Of a stretch of 64,000 nt of DNA, positions 25,056 through 35,750 are shown in pieces. Under the pieces are notes generated by a model. The model was not told the origin of the DNA. It ran no database searches and saw only the letters and a program-made list of their open reading frames with translations. Location of the stretch: assembly GCA_965153355.1 (NCBI GenBank), contig OZ231126.1:22134001-22198000 (forward strand), given 5' to 3'. This DNA is from Flaccisagitta enflata. Lineage: Eukaryota > Chaetognatha > Sagittoidea > Aphragmophora. Made by a program: the position numbers and the translations under genes. How positions within the stretch are numbered: position 1 is the first letter of the stretch; every line of letters starts with the position of its first letter.

Positions 25056-25231
25056 TTAGCGATGGCAGGATCCGTATTTGTCACCCATCACTTCCACCAC
25101 GCATTTGGCCACGCAGCTGTTGGGCACCTCGAATTGGAACAGGTACTGAGAACCCAGTGACGGTGCTTTCGAAATGCAGGCTGGATTATCACCTTTCTTG
25201 ACGCACACGTTCTCCATGATGCATTCCGTAA
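25056..25231 (-). CDS. Cys-rich secreted-type protein, terminal exon
   Basis: Downstream of the acceptor TCAATATCTGCAG the frame starts in phase 1 and reads TECIMENVCVKKGDNPAC, then continues to PNSCVAKCVVEVMGDKYGSC and HR-stop. It has six cysteines in 57 codons, mixed codon use and no simple repeat, as expected of true coding sequence. It joins the exon at 25762-25984 across a 530-bp intron in matching phase (A|TT gives Ile). The intron holds a family A copy and a (TG)n array. The VxNxCxxxC pattern followed by a Gly-rich stretch and SC resembles the end of the previous exon, so the protein may consist of two related cysteine modules. I do not recognise the family. It could be an extracellular disulfide-rich protein; function unknown. 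Confidence 0.7.
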
Positions 25232-25384
25232 CTGCAGATATTGAGTGGTTAAGAGACTTTTCAGTTATTGGTTTTTAGTCGCATGCTCATAACTGAAGTT
25301 TGGGATGTCGGTTCAGCCATCCGGAAATTGAATGGTGGGCAGTGTACGCCCCCCTGCTCCAGCCCATTATCGGGCAACAACGTA

Positions 25385-25526
25385 GGTGGGCGGGGTCATG
25401 AAAAAATCAGATATTCAACCAAGAGCAGTGATGCAAAATCACCCCGAGAATGTCTAACATTACTAAACCAACAGATGGACGGACGGACGGACGGACTTTT
25501 ATAGAGTTGCATACACACAACTGACA
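25385..25526 (+). mobile_element. Family A repeat in the intron of the Cys-rich gene
   Basis: GGTGGGCGGGGTCATGAAAA, an AGAGCAGTGATG motif, (GGAC)n, then TATAGAGTTGCATACACACAAC as an eroded hairpin. Confidence 0.55.
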
Positions 25527-25547
25527 GTACTGATTCTTGACAAGGAT

Positions 25548-25737
<190 letters not shown>

Positions 25738-25761
25738 TTTTTTTATGTGTGTGTTACTTAC

Positions 25762-25984
25762 TTTGGACTTCGTAAGGGAGTTCTTTGCAACTTCGGAGGC
25801 TTCTTCCGCGAAGACTTGATTCGATGCCTAAGGCGTCTGCCATACATTTCCAACATCTAAGCTGACAATCATTTTTCACAACTTTGTTAACGAACATATT
25901 CGGTCCGACGTTCATCACGAAGCAATCTGTAACTTTCCTTTTGTCCTCGCCGCATTGATACGGATTGCAACATTCTTGCTCCGG
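25762..25984 (-). CDS. Cys-rich secreted-type protein, middle exon
   Basis: The acceptor TTAACTTTTCCATAAACATAG (T-rich tract before it) precedes PEQECCNPYQCGEDK. The exon continues through TDCFVMNVGPNMF and KNDCQLRCWKCMADALG, and ends SLRSCKELPYEVQ before the donor A|GTAAGT. It has 74 codons plus one base (phase 1), eight cysteines, and no stop in this frame, while the other two frames are closed. It enters in phase 0, matching the strong donor at 26420. With the terminal exon it gives 132 residues. No database family is recognised. The disulfide-rich composition, and the signal-like exon upstream, suggest secretion. Confidence 0.7.
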
Positions 25985-26419
25985 CTATGTTTATGGAAAA
26001 GTTAAAAAAAAAACATAACATGGTATTCGACCTAAATATCGTTCACATGTCTTTGGGTTTCTATTTTGGCGCATACCGCCTATTTTGGCGTTAACGGGCT
26101 CGCCCTTCTTTACACGAAGTTCCATCGGAACAATTCTTTGCTTCGCTTAAAACAGATTACAGGCCATTCTTAATATTTACGACCACCGTGAGATAAGATG
26201 TGTGATAACATCATACAGCAAAAAAACAAAAAACAAAAAAACAAAACAAACAAACAAAAAAAAACAAAACAACGACGCAGAAGAACGAAGAATACACCTA
26301 AAAAGCAAAATGACAATACTGTGGACGATACTGCCATCACTTCACCATGATGCGAACAGACAGAGATTACAATTGTACATCATTATATGGGGCCTTATGG
26401 GCATCTGCTGATGACTTAC

Positions 26420-26497
26420 TCTTTGTAGTCTTCCTCACTCGAAAAGACGCGCCGAAGTCCCCAAAATGAGAGCCAAAATCAAAACGCATGATTTCAT
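26420..26497 (-). pseudogene. Candidate signal-peptide exon of the Cys-rich gene, with in-frame TGA
   Basis: An ATG at 26497 opens MKSCVLILALILGTSARLFE, a classic secretion signal: a positive start, a Leu/Ile core and a small-residue cleavage region. It is followed by TGA and then five codons to a strong donor AGA|GTAAGT at 26420. That donor exits in phase 0, exactly the phase needed by the exon at 25984. The alternative donor GA|GTGAGG before the TGA exits in phase 2 and would need another small exon that I could not find. Either the gene is broken in this copy, the TGA is a base error, or the first exon differs. The orientation and 430-bp distance fit a real first exon. Confidence 0.4.
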
Positions 26498-26852
26498 TAT
26501 TATTGCTAAATGAGCGTTTTAGGAATCCTCTTCAAACGATTTTTCGAGCGTTACCAGGAACTTTCCTAGGTTCTTATTTAGCTACTCTACTTCCTACGTG
26601 AATTTTCTTCGGTAAGACGGGGAAGTGACGTTTTCTTATTTGTTTACGTTGTCATGGTTACCGATGGTGTATCAAAAAGCGGAATCATATTTGGCTCGTG
26701 GCTAAGACGGAAAGACTACAGTGCGATGGGAGCAAAGACGACCTATACTGGAGGACAGACTAGTCCTCTCATAGAGACCCAATGAAAGAGTTAAATTTTA
26801 CAAGAGCCCCAAGGGCCAAGTCACGCCTAGGTTGGACATAAACTCTGTTGAA

Positions 26853-27079
26853 GAACAAGTGACGCGGGGTAACAATATCGTTGCGGACGGGTGGGCAGGA
26901 GCGTCCAACCCCCATCCACACACCAACCCCCGGCCCCGGCTCCCACTTCCCCAATACAAAAAAAAAAAAAAACTAATAAAAACAATCATTTTTTCCACTT
27001 TTAGACTCATCACGAACCGACGCACGGACCAGCGGACGGACGAAGCCTCTTTTAGAGTTGCGTTTCCGCAACTGAAAAT
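26853..27079 (+). mobile_element. Family A repeat, GTTGCG-hairpin subfamily
   Basis: AACAAGTGACG.GGGGT..CAATATCGTTGCGGACGGGTGGGCAGG, then CGGACCAGCGGACGGACGAAGCCTCTTTTAGA and hairpin GTTGCG-TTTC-CGCAAC. It is the same subfamily as 61294-61555. Confidence 0.75.
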
Positions 27080-27339
27080 TAAATCATACAGAAGTGAGAA
27101 TGATGAAACGTTCAAACGGCCTTAAACTTTGAATGGAAATAAGCACTAGAACTGAGCCAAGCGGCAGAGCAACCCAAAGAGACCAATTGACTGCCGAAGT
27201 AGATCAAGCTTCTTCTTACCATCTCAGTTTTTTCCTCTTCTTTAATGGCAGCACTTTGTACTGGAACGGTCGAATTTCTCACTAAATCAACCTATAAACG
27301 TTTTTTCCTCTTTCTCTGTCTCCATCGTTTGCCTCTGAC

Positions 27340-27426
27340 TTCCTGTCTGTCTGTCTCTCTCTCTCTCTCTGGCTCTCTCCGTCTCTCTGGCTCTCTCCGT
27401 CTCTCTCTCTCTCTCTCTCTCTCTCA
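27340..27426. repeat. (CT)n with CCGT/GGCT interruptions
   Basis: Interrupted CT array. 27430-28430 around it shows no gene; 27580-27990 is G/T-rich unique sequence. Confidence 0.9.
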
Positions 27427-28429
27427 TTCTCTTATTGCCTCCATATCCTCTTTTTTCTTGGCGAAAGGAAGAAAAGGAAGAGTGCTAAGGAGTCTCTGCT
27501 TTCAAAGCCTAAACGAGAAAGAAAATGGTCCGCGCATACAAATGGAAGGACCCCAGCGCGATGGGCATGATGGGTGAAACCTCTTCGGAGGGAAGGTGAG
27601 TACGACCGTCCAATGGTGGTAGCACCCTGCTGTAAAAGGTAGGCCGGAGGGAAGGTACAGTCGTCTGGTATAGGAAGAATTTGGTCTTTATGACTTTACG
27701 GGAGCAAAGGGTTGTATCAGCGGGAAGTGATGATCTGTGTTATGGTTATTTGTGGTGGTGATTTGAAAATCAGTAGGGGTGAACGATGATTATAGGCGCT
27801 CATGGTCAAGGCTTCTTGGAGTACAAGATAAGTGGTACTTACCGGCGTGCGTATGTTTGATGGTGGAAGTGACCGATGGTGGCTATCGTCGGTGGTGAAA
27901 AAAAGTGGGGATTGGGTATAGTAATCTGCGACTGTTAAGGAAGGTGGTTGTGGATTAAAGTGCCACAGAGAAAGCAAGTTTTATCATAACTTAGTTAGTT
28001 TGAACGCGGAAATCATGACATGACCATAATTTCTTGGTGGCAATATTGTTACGATCATGAAGAAATTTGATACATACATAACTCATAAGCCTTTATTCTT
28101 ATGCAACCAATCTCTATAATGGTATAGAGAATCTTCATGTATGAAAACGTCTTGTGAAAAAAAAAATTACTCTGGCAATAGAAAGGAAGATGAAGGCACT
28201 TGAAATAGATAAAAAAAAAGAATGGCTAAAATGGAGAGTAGAAGTCAGAGGTTAATGGTGGGACGAGAGTATGAAGCAGAAGCTGCTCTGAGCAGTTAGG
28301 AGCAGTTTGGAAGGGCGAAATAGTCCAAGGTGAGAATAACGAGAGAAGGAAGCTCAAAGGTCAAAGCCAAAGATGGACGAGACCAGACTCACTGCCCGAC
28401 GCCATTTGTGAAGCAAAAAGGATATGAGA

Positions 28430-28685
28430 ATAAATGAATGAATGAATGAATGAATGAATGAATGAATGAATGAATGTGAATGAATGGATGAATGGATGAA
28501 TGGATGAAGGGATGAAAGGGTGGATGAATGAATGAATGTATGAATGAATGAATGAATCAATGAATGAATGAATGAATGAATGTATGAATGAATGAATGAA
28601 TGAATGAATGAATGAATAAATGTATGAATAAATGATTTGAATGGATGGATGGATGAATGAATGAATGCATTTATTGAATGAACGA
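28430..28685. repeat. (GAAT)n tetranucleotide array
   Basis: Imperfect GAAT/GGAT repeats with several point variants. Confidence 0.95.
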
Positions 28686-28886
28686 GTACATGAAAAAATG
28701 AATTATTGAATGAGTGAAGGAGTTATATATATATGTCTTTTATTCGTTAGCACATCAATCCATCACTCAATCAATCCATCATAAATCATTCAAACAACCA
28801 ATCAATCAACATATCTTTGTATCAACTAACAATTAATTCAAGAACAGTACGAATGACTTAGTGGAGAAATTATTGACTGTATGGAG

Positions 28887-29120
28887 AAATGAATGAATGA
28901 ACGAATGAATGAATGAATGAATGAATGAATGAATGAATGAATGAATGAATGAATGAATGAATGAATGAATGAAAGAGCGAATGAATGAATGAATGAATGA
29001 ATAAATGAATGAATGAATGAGTGAATGAATGAATGAATGAATGAATGAATGAATGAATGAATGAATGAATGAATGAATCAATGAAAAAATATATGAATGA
29101 ATGAATGAATGAATGAATAA
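28887..29120. repeat. (GAAT)n tetranucleotide array
   Basis: A second, purer GAAT array. 29121-29833 downstream holds no supported gene. Confidence 0.95.
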
Positions 29121-29833
29121 ATAATGAAGGAATTAACGAAAGTATCGATGAAAGAATGAATGATTACATCAATAGGGAAAGAGAAATGGACAGTAAAGAT
29201 AGGTTAAGTGGCACGTACAGAAGAAAATGATTGTCTTAGTGGTATAGAAGAAAATTGGATAGACCGGAGAGAGGGAAGGAAAGACAGATAGAAGCGAGAA
29301 AGAAATAGGTTGGATGCCTTTGCATATAAATGAGCAGTTCTGTGATGACTCCACCCTCCATAAATCTAAAGTGCCCAATTACGCTAGTTTGAGACACTGC
29401 AACGGAGGAACGGGTGATCGTGAACACTTTCGCCCACCTTTTTCCGTTTTCCGTTTTCGTTCTATAAGAGACTTTCAGTAAACCAATCTATGGCAGGAAA
29501 GAAAATATTGTAAGAGAATATGAAAGAAATCAATGCTGTGAAAAAATTTTCGTTTCATCTATCACCTTCTTAGTGTTTTACATGATTCAATTAAAAACTT
29601 TATGATGACCATATTTCTGCGGTTTTGTGCACGCACAACATCGGTATAGTGAGCGAGACAAAATCTACTCTAATGTGACCATTTCCAAAAAGAAGATAAG
29701 TAGATTTGTAATCCACTCGTTCATCTAAGCTAAGTTGCCCCTTTTTGGTAGAGGCATCCAATTCTTTGTCAAAAGTTACAAAACCTAAAACTTCTTAAGC
29801 GTCGCGGCACAATTGCGCCTACAGTACCATTTC

Positions 29834-30400
29834 TTTTTAGTCGCGTGCTACGCGACTCTACACCCCGCTTTGTCCGTCGGTCGGTCGGTTGGTCGGTCGG
29901 TTGGTCGGTCGGTTGGTCCGTCACACTTTACTTTTTTTATTCGTTTTATTTGTACTAACTCATTTTAGGTCAATTGGGTTATTTATAGTCAAATTAGATC
30001 ATTTTAAGTCATTTTAAGTCATTTTAAGTCAGTTTAAGTCAATTTAAGTCATTTGAGTTATTTCAATAATTTTCATCATTTTTGAGATTTTAGGTCTGTT
30101 TAAGTCAATTTAGGTCAGTTTAATTCAATTTCAGTAATTCTAGGTCAATCAAATTTTTTTAAAGTCATTTTAAGTCGATTTAAGTCAATTTAAGTCATTA
30201 TAGTCACTAAATCATTTTAGTCATTTTAGGTCAATTTAAGTCAAATTAGGTCATTTTAAGTCATTTTAGGTCATTTTAGATCATTTTAAGTCATGTTACA
30301 TATATCAAATTCAATAAAAGTCATTTTAGTTATGTGGTTATGTAATAAGCTAATTACATATTTAAGTCTCGCACGCGACTTATAGGTGTTGGCCTTGTTT
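29834..30400 (-). mobile_element. Family A long form with (ATTTTAAGTC)n array
   Basis: Starts TTTTTAGTCGCGTGCTACGC, then CTCTACACCCCGCTTTGTCC, a (GGTC)n block, CGTCACACTTTACTTTTTT and about 370 bp of degenerate 10-bp ATTTTAAGTC repeats. It ends at CGCACGCGACTTATAGGTGT and TGGCCTTGTTT. The tail is also seen, inverted, at 37738. Confidence 0.8.
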
Positions 30401-30630
30401 TATTATTTAAAGGCTTATGTCCTGGGCCGGAACAACCTTGTGCGGGGCCCTAGGCACTTCAGGTAGCGGGGCCCCCCACTAGATGCAAAATGCTGCCGCG
30501 TTGAAGATTCAAACTTTGAACTTTGAACTACGAACTTTGAACTTTTTTGTAATGCTTTATGTAAATAAGATAAAGCCATCGCTGTTTGATCAAGAATTCA
30601 AATTCTCAATGCAAAAGCATTATCGCTTTT

Positions 30631-31326
30631 GATCCTGTTCAAACCGAGTATGAAAGCACAACTAACTTGACCATTGCACAAGCAACTGGTCCAGAGTAAT
30701 AAAAAGCCACTTATAGAAATTTTTTTTTCAAGGTTCAGTGATGTAGAGCTTAACCTGAAAATCCAATGATTAAGAGAGCCATATTATTGAGAATCCATTA
30801 AATGGATATCATGGACCATCCCAATCAACAGATCTCAAGCATAAGCTTAAGCACCTTGAAATTCAAGGTTGTTTTGTAATAGAATAAAGCTGAAGCTCAT
30901 TTATAAGCATAGACATAATCAATGCAAAAGCATAAAAAAAAGACCATTGCACAAGCAAATGGCGTGAACAAGCAACTTTGGATCCTGTCCAAATTAAGTA
31001 TGAAAGCACAACTAATTTGACCATTGCACAAGCAAACGGTCCAGAGGAATAAAAACCACTTTGAAAATATTTTTTTATTCAAGGTTCAGTGGTGTAGAGC
31101 TTATTCTGAAACTCCAATGATTAAAACAGCCATGTTACTAAGAATCCATTGAGTGGATATCATAGACCATCCCAATCAAAAGAGCTCAAGCATAAGCTTG
31201 ATCTTGAAATTTAAGGCTTTTTTGTAAAAAAACAAAGCTGAAGCTTATTCATTGGCATACAGAATATTAATGCAAAAGCATCAGAAAAAAACATTGCACA
31301 AGCAAATGGCGTGCACAAGCAACTTT
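30631..31326. repeat. Direct tandem duplication, about 348-bp unit x2
   Basis: Both units begin GATCCTGT.CAAA..GAGTATGAAAGC-like sequence and end CACAAGCAACTTTG. A third start (GATCATGTC) occurs at 31327. The copies have diverged moderately. Confidence 0.85.
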
Positions 31327-31494
31327 GATCATGTCATGAATATGCAAAATACTCATGCATATCATGTCTTAAATTTTTTTCAAGCACAGTTTAGTTCTCA
31401 ATTAAGAAAAAAATGATGCATGTCTTTAAAAAATAGGTCACAATTCCTTGTTGAGTACAAAACAGTTAAAAGCCTTAGTTGGTCTGCAGTCAAA

Positions 31495-31950
31495 CTATAT
31501 TGCACAGGTAAAAAAAAACTGATTTTGAGAGCAACTGGTTGCATAGCTCTTCAGTTTACATAGGTCGTTTTCTTGCTTTCTCGAGGCAAATTTTTTCATG
31601 ATATCTTTTACCTCCATTTCATTCAACAGCTCATGCTTAATACTTAATAGAGTTAGGTAATTAAGTTTGTCTTGGCCAAGAGAAGTCCTTTGCTGATTTT
31701 TTACACATTTTGATTTTGAGAAAGACCCTTCACCACTACAATTAGTCACCATAAGGGACAGATATATGCGCAATACTATGTTGACATTGGGATAAGCGGA
31801 TTCTAGGACATTTTCTTTTATCAGTTTGTACATTTGTACCTCTTTATTCATTTTTTTATCCATACAAGCCCCCAAATCTGTTTTTAAATGGGCTGAAAAT
31901 TGAATCAGTTTTTCACTTAGGTGGTCTTCGAGATTTTCAGGGTATGCCAT
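31495..31950 (-). pseudogene. hAT-family transposase C-terminal dimerisation domain
   Basis: The 151-residue frame contains YPNVNIVLRIYLSLMVTNCS, GEGSFSKSK, KNQQRTSLGQDKLNYLTLL and SIKHELLNEMEVKDIMKKFA. This is the hAT dimerisation module as found in ZMYM-like transposases (GERSFSKLK, LNNLALLSIEHE patterns from family knowledge). The open frame extends a few codons upstream of the first ATG and then meets TGA at about 32003. The catalytic region and BED finger are absent. It is a remnant, not a working transposase; host domestication is not suggested by anything visible. Confidence 0.85.
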
Positions 31951-32029
31951 GACTAAGCTTTGGGAATATTTTTCAATCTTCGTTTTTAGCTCCTTCCAGA
32001 TTTTTCAAAAAACCAAAAAGATTGCTCAG

Positions 32030-32082
32030 TTTTTAGTCGCGTGCAAGTGCCTCTACAACCCGCTTTGTCCGTCGGTCGGTTG
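32030..32082 (-). mobile_element. Family A fragment (hairpin end only)
   Basis: TTTTTAGTCGCGTGCAAGTG, CTCTACAACCCGCTTTGTCC and GTCGGTCGG, then unrelated sequence. It truncates the hAT relic. Confidence 0.7.
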
Positions 32083-32690
32083 GGAGAGTCTTCATGCGTT
32101 TGTAGCTAACATTTATTTGAAAATGTTTGAAAACCAATACTCAATGACTTATTGAACCTCGTATAAAAGACGTATATACAATACTGGATATCTAATATAT
32201 TCCAGATGTTTTATTGAAGTTTATTCATACATTAAAATAATCAACCACTATTTTGTCTCCATACTTTTGCCCTAGATAGTATAGCCTATCATTAAAAAAA
32301 GATCAACCAAATCTAGAATTCAAATGCCAAAATCTCAAAAAATGTGCTCCCTGTTGCTCTCCCAAAATCATAAAGAATATAACGCCCAGCTGCACACAGC
32401 TCGGCCCCAAGTTAGGGGTACACTTGAATTAGGCACGCGTGAATGGTGCAACTAGGGGAAGTGTTCTTTCCCTTTTCTTCCTTCTCCTGCTCCGCCCTCA
32501 CACTTTGGGTCAATTTATGTTTCGATTGACAAAACTGATGATGATGCATTCTCCTGTCTACGTCTATCTCTGCATCAATGGGAAATTATTTTTTTTATAA
32601 CTTTGTAGTTTGTTCTATGAATTATGAATGATTTTAAATGAATTTCTCTGACATAAAACTTTTTTTTTGGTGTCTATTAGATACTGTCTA

Positions 32691-33280
32691 ACACTACTGT
32701 CGGACGACGAGGTGAGATTGACATTACAAAGTGCTGCAGCCTGCCAAGCTCATATGAGTACAATACAAGACCGAGTGCTGCTTTTTGAAAAATCGATTTT
32801 CAAAATCAGAAAAAATAAGACCCATTGTCAGTACAGATTCTACTGTGAAGCGCTGACTCAATTCTTAATTCCATATTGTTAATCTAGGCAAAATTCCCTT
32901 TCATTTGATAGGTCGCACTCTATACTTTTGCAAAAATTTAAATTTTCATTTTCTGAGTCACCGTTGCAAAAAAGTAACGGTGGCTCAAATTATGAAAACT
33001 TTATTTCTGGATAAAACCATATAGTGTGACCTATCAAATGAAAGGAAATTTTGCCTAGAATAACAATATGGAATCAAAAAATGAGTCAATACAACTCACA
33101 AGAATCTGTATTACCACCACCTTTCCTGTAGGTGAAAAATCGATTTTTTTTCAAAAAGCGCTCCAGGAAAGATTTCCCTCTCGATGATTCTTGTATTGTA
33201 CACACATGAGCTTGGCAAAACTGCGGAAAAACCCAATGTAATGTCAATCTCACCCTGGATTGGACGTCAGACAGTAGTGC
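32691..33280. mobile_element. TA-flanked palindromic MITE
   Basis: Left ACACTACTGTCGGACG and inverted right GCACTACTGTCTGACG, with TA at 32689-32690 and 33281-33282. Matching blocks GTGAGATTGACATTAC, CAAGCTCAT, GAAAAATCGATTTT and CAAATGAAAGG run to a central hairpin TGAGTCACCGTTGC/GTAACGGTGGCTCA at about 32957-32993. The element is 590 bp with no transposase. Confidence 0.85.
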
Positions 33281-33332
33281 TAAGCTTGACGCCACAGTCA
33301 ACATGTCCTTTCCAACTGCCTACGTAGACTTA

Positions 33333-33543
33333 ACAAGGCCACATACATGGCTACCCGAGTCGCGCCCGGATGGGCAAAGCATTTGGGCAGGGGCACTTAC
33401 TCAAAAATGCCTTTTTACGTCCAAAAAGTTAAATGTGATCGACTAACACGACCAATAGACAGACCCACCAAAGAAGCGACCAACTGACCGACCAACCGAT
33501 CAACCGACAAAGGTGGTTACAGAATCGCTTACGCGGGACTAAG
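33333..33543 (+). mobile_element. Family A repeat, short form
   Basis: ACAAGGCCACATACATGGCT, GGGCAGGGGCACTTAC, ACCGACCAACCGATCAACCG, then GAATCGCTTACGCGGGACTA as an eroded hairpin. Confidence 0.65.
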
Positions 33544-33804
33544 ATCATGCCATCTGGTCTCAATGCAAGATGGCATTCTCTGGGATGCACATTACAAAAT
33601 CATCCCAGAGTGGTTGTCACGTCAGGTGGGAAAGGAACAGGGACTGAAATATTCATAAGAATCGTGATGAGTAGAATTAGTGCTCCTTCTTGGTATGCAC
33701 GGATTAGGAGAAAGAGGACAAGTTTGTTGAAAGGTGTCTCATTTGTTGTCTGTCTGTCTGTCTGTCCATCTCCTTCCCGTCCCCACATATTTGTCTGTCA
33801 GTCC

Positions 33805-33811
<7 letters not shown>

Positions 33812-33897
<86 letters not shown>
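33812..33897. repeat. (TC)n microsatellite
   Basis: Pure TC array preceded by a few CTGT units. Confidence 0.97.
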
Positions 33898-33898
<1 letters not shown>

Positions 33899-34039
33899 GA
33901 TTGCTTTATGCATCGTTTTAGAATGGAGTTGCGTAGAGTGGGAAAATCAGAAAATCTTGGATCCGACAGAAATAAGAATGTGGGTGCTTTTCGTAATGAC
34001 ATCTATTTTGACATATGACTGAACTATGTGAATCGCGTT

Positions 34040-34250
34040 AAGGAATTTACTTCATTAGCACTCAGTTCTTTTATCTTTTTTTTATTTAATATAAAATTCA
34101 TTTAAAATTTTTAGTTGCGTGCTACGCAACTCAACACCCTGCTTTTTAAGCAATTTACTTCATTAGCACTCAGTTTTTTTATTTTCTTTATTTAATATAA
34201 AATTCATTTGAAATTTCTAGTTACGTGCTACGCAACTCAACACCCCGCTT
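34040..34250. repeat. Tandem duplication, 108-bp unit, across a family A head
   Basis: AAGGAATTTACTTCATTAGC at 34040 and AAGCAATTTACTTCATTAGC at 34148. Both units run into TAGTT(G/A)CGTGCTACGCAACT, so flank and element hairpin are duplicated together. Confidence 0.8.
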
Positions 34251-34463
34251 TGTCGGTCCGTCCATCTGTCCGTCCATCCATCCTTCTGTCCGTCCCTCCG
34301 TCCGTCCGTCCGTCCGTCCGTCTGTCCGTCCATCCGTCACACTTTACTCTTATGGGTTTTTGCGGTCTCTGGCCTCACTGCTTCTGCCCGAATGATAAAA
34401 TGACCTCAAATGCCCCCTGCCCACCTGTAGGCGATGGGGGTAGCCGTTTTCCGGCCTTGTTTG
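34108..34463 (-). mobile_element. Family A repeat with duplicated hairpin end
   Basis: Two hairpins GTTGCG-TGCTA-CGCAAC and GTTACG-TGCTA-CGCAAC, then (CCGT)n, CGTCACACTTTACTC, CTGCCCACCTGTAGGCGATG and TTTCCGGCCTTGTT. Confidence 0.75.
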
Positions 34464-34489
34464 TTTATACTGGGTTTTGTCACATATTG

Positions 34490-34816
34490 TTTTTAGTGCA
34501 CGCAAACCTGCTTTATCCCTCCATCCGTCAGTCCGTAAAACTTCACTTTTTTCATCACTTTAAGTCATTTTTAGTCCTTCTAGGTCATTCTAAGTCATCT
34601 AAAGTTATTCTAACTCATTCTAAGTCATTTTAAATCATGTTAAATTATATTAAGTCAGTTAACTCCATTTTGTCAGTAAGGTCATTTTCTGTTTTTTTAT
34701 GACCTTTGAAATCAATCAATTTATTCATTTCAAGTCATCTTGAGTCAATTAAAGTCAATTCAAGTCATCCTTAGTTATTTATGTCCTGCATGCAACTTAT
34801 AGGTATTGGCGTTGTT
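34490..34816 (-). mobile_element. Family A long form, eroded hairpin
   Basis: TTTTTAGTGCACGCAAACCT, CCCTCCATCCGTCAGTCCGT, AAAACTTCACTTTTTTCATC, degenerate ATTCTAAGTC repeats, then CCTGCATGCAACTTATAGGT and TTGGCGTTGTT. The layout equals 29834-30400. Confidence 0.65.
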
Positions 34817-35269
34817 ATTTCAAATACTGTATTTTAATGTGTCTTTGCCTCATATTGATACCTTCTTTTATGTTTTCTTTATTAAACATCAGCTTATTTT
34901 TATTTTTGTATTAGTGACTGAAACTGTTTTTTTTTTGATAAGTTGGTTCATAAGCATTAATCAAAAAATGAGTATTTCAGATGTTTGTGTGTGTAAGAAG
35001 AGGGAGGGTTTTTTTAATTATTTTTTTTTTTTACAAATTAAGATTTTTTTATATAAGATTTTTTTATATGAAATAAAAAAGATTTAAATGATTTCCTCTT
35101 TAAGTTAAAGACAACAAATTCCCTCTTTTATTTTTCGTCATTCATTGAAGTTTAAGGTAATAACTTTATTTGATGACACAAAGTGTCTTGAATCTAAAAT
35201 TGAACCAGAGGAAAGCAGTGAAATCAGAAATTCCAATACTTTAGAAATAATTTAACATTTCTACTGTAC

Positions 35270-35530
35270 TTGTTTTACAGGACCTGCTGTTCACATGTGT
35301 GCCGAGTGTCACTGGTTTGGATAGATGATCGGTTTGGTCATAGAACACAGGTCTCTTTCTCCACCGCCGTTTTTGCCACTCATATGTTAAGGAATGAAAT
35401 TATAGATTCTGTCCTCATGCAGGAGCTAAAAAAAGCGCCATGCTTCATAGCTAAGTATTGGAGAAAAGGCAACCTAATTCGAGCAACGATCACTATCATA
35501 TTATATAAATGTCTTTGTCTGTTCTCTTTT
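35270..35530 (+). CDS. Orphan open frame, possible exon
   Basis: A good acceptor (GTACTTGTTTTACAG at about 35280) opens TCCSHVCRVSLVWIDDRFGH, then TQVSFSTAVFATHMLRNEI and SVLMQELKKAPCFIAKYW. Composition looks protein-like, not repeat-like. No family is recognised and no donor or partner exon was found. The frame runs into a family A copy at 35535, so it may be a relic of a larger coding sequence or of a mobile element. Confidence 0.22.
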
Positions 35531-35534
35531 TACA

Positions 35535-35625
35535 TTTTTAGTTGCGTGCTGCGCGACTCTACAAGTAACTTTTTGGTTGGTCGGTCCGTCGGTCAGTCCG
35601 TTGGTCGGTCCATCACAAAACTGTT
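35535..35625 (-). mobile_element. Family A fragment (hairpin and tetranucleotide block)
   Basis: TTTTTAGTTGCGTGCTGCGC, GACTCTACAAG, GGTTGGTCGGTCCGTCGG and CCATCACAAAACTG. One arm is GTTGCG and the other CGCGAC, so the hairpin carries one unpaired change. Confidence 0.65.
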
Positions 35626-35750
35626 TTAAAGGTTTTTTAAAGTGTTTTTTATGTCTCTGAATGGTAGAAAAGAAACTTTGTGGGGTAAATGGCCATTTCA
35701 GATATCTTTTTTTTTTAAATTGTTTGTCTGTCTGTCGGCCTTACTTTTTT

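Larger units (their letters stand above)
30421..32029 (-). mobile_element. hAT transposon relic
   Basis: The transposase C-terminus lies at 31495-31950. The 3' end reaches a GC-rich terminus at 30421-30480 (CCTGGGCCGGAACAACC, GGGGCCCTAGGC, GCGGGGCCCCCC) typical of hAT ends. Between them are two direct copies of a 346-350-bp segment (30631-30980 and 30981-31326). The 5' side is lost where a family A fragment begins at 32030. Confidence 0.7.
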
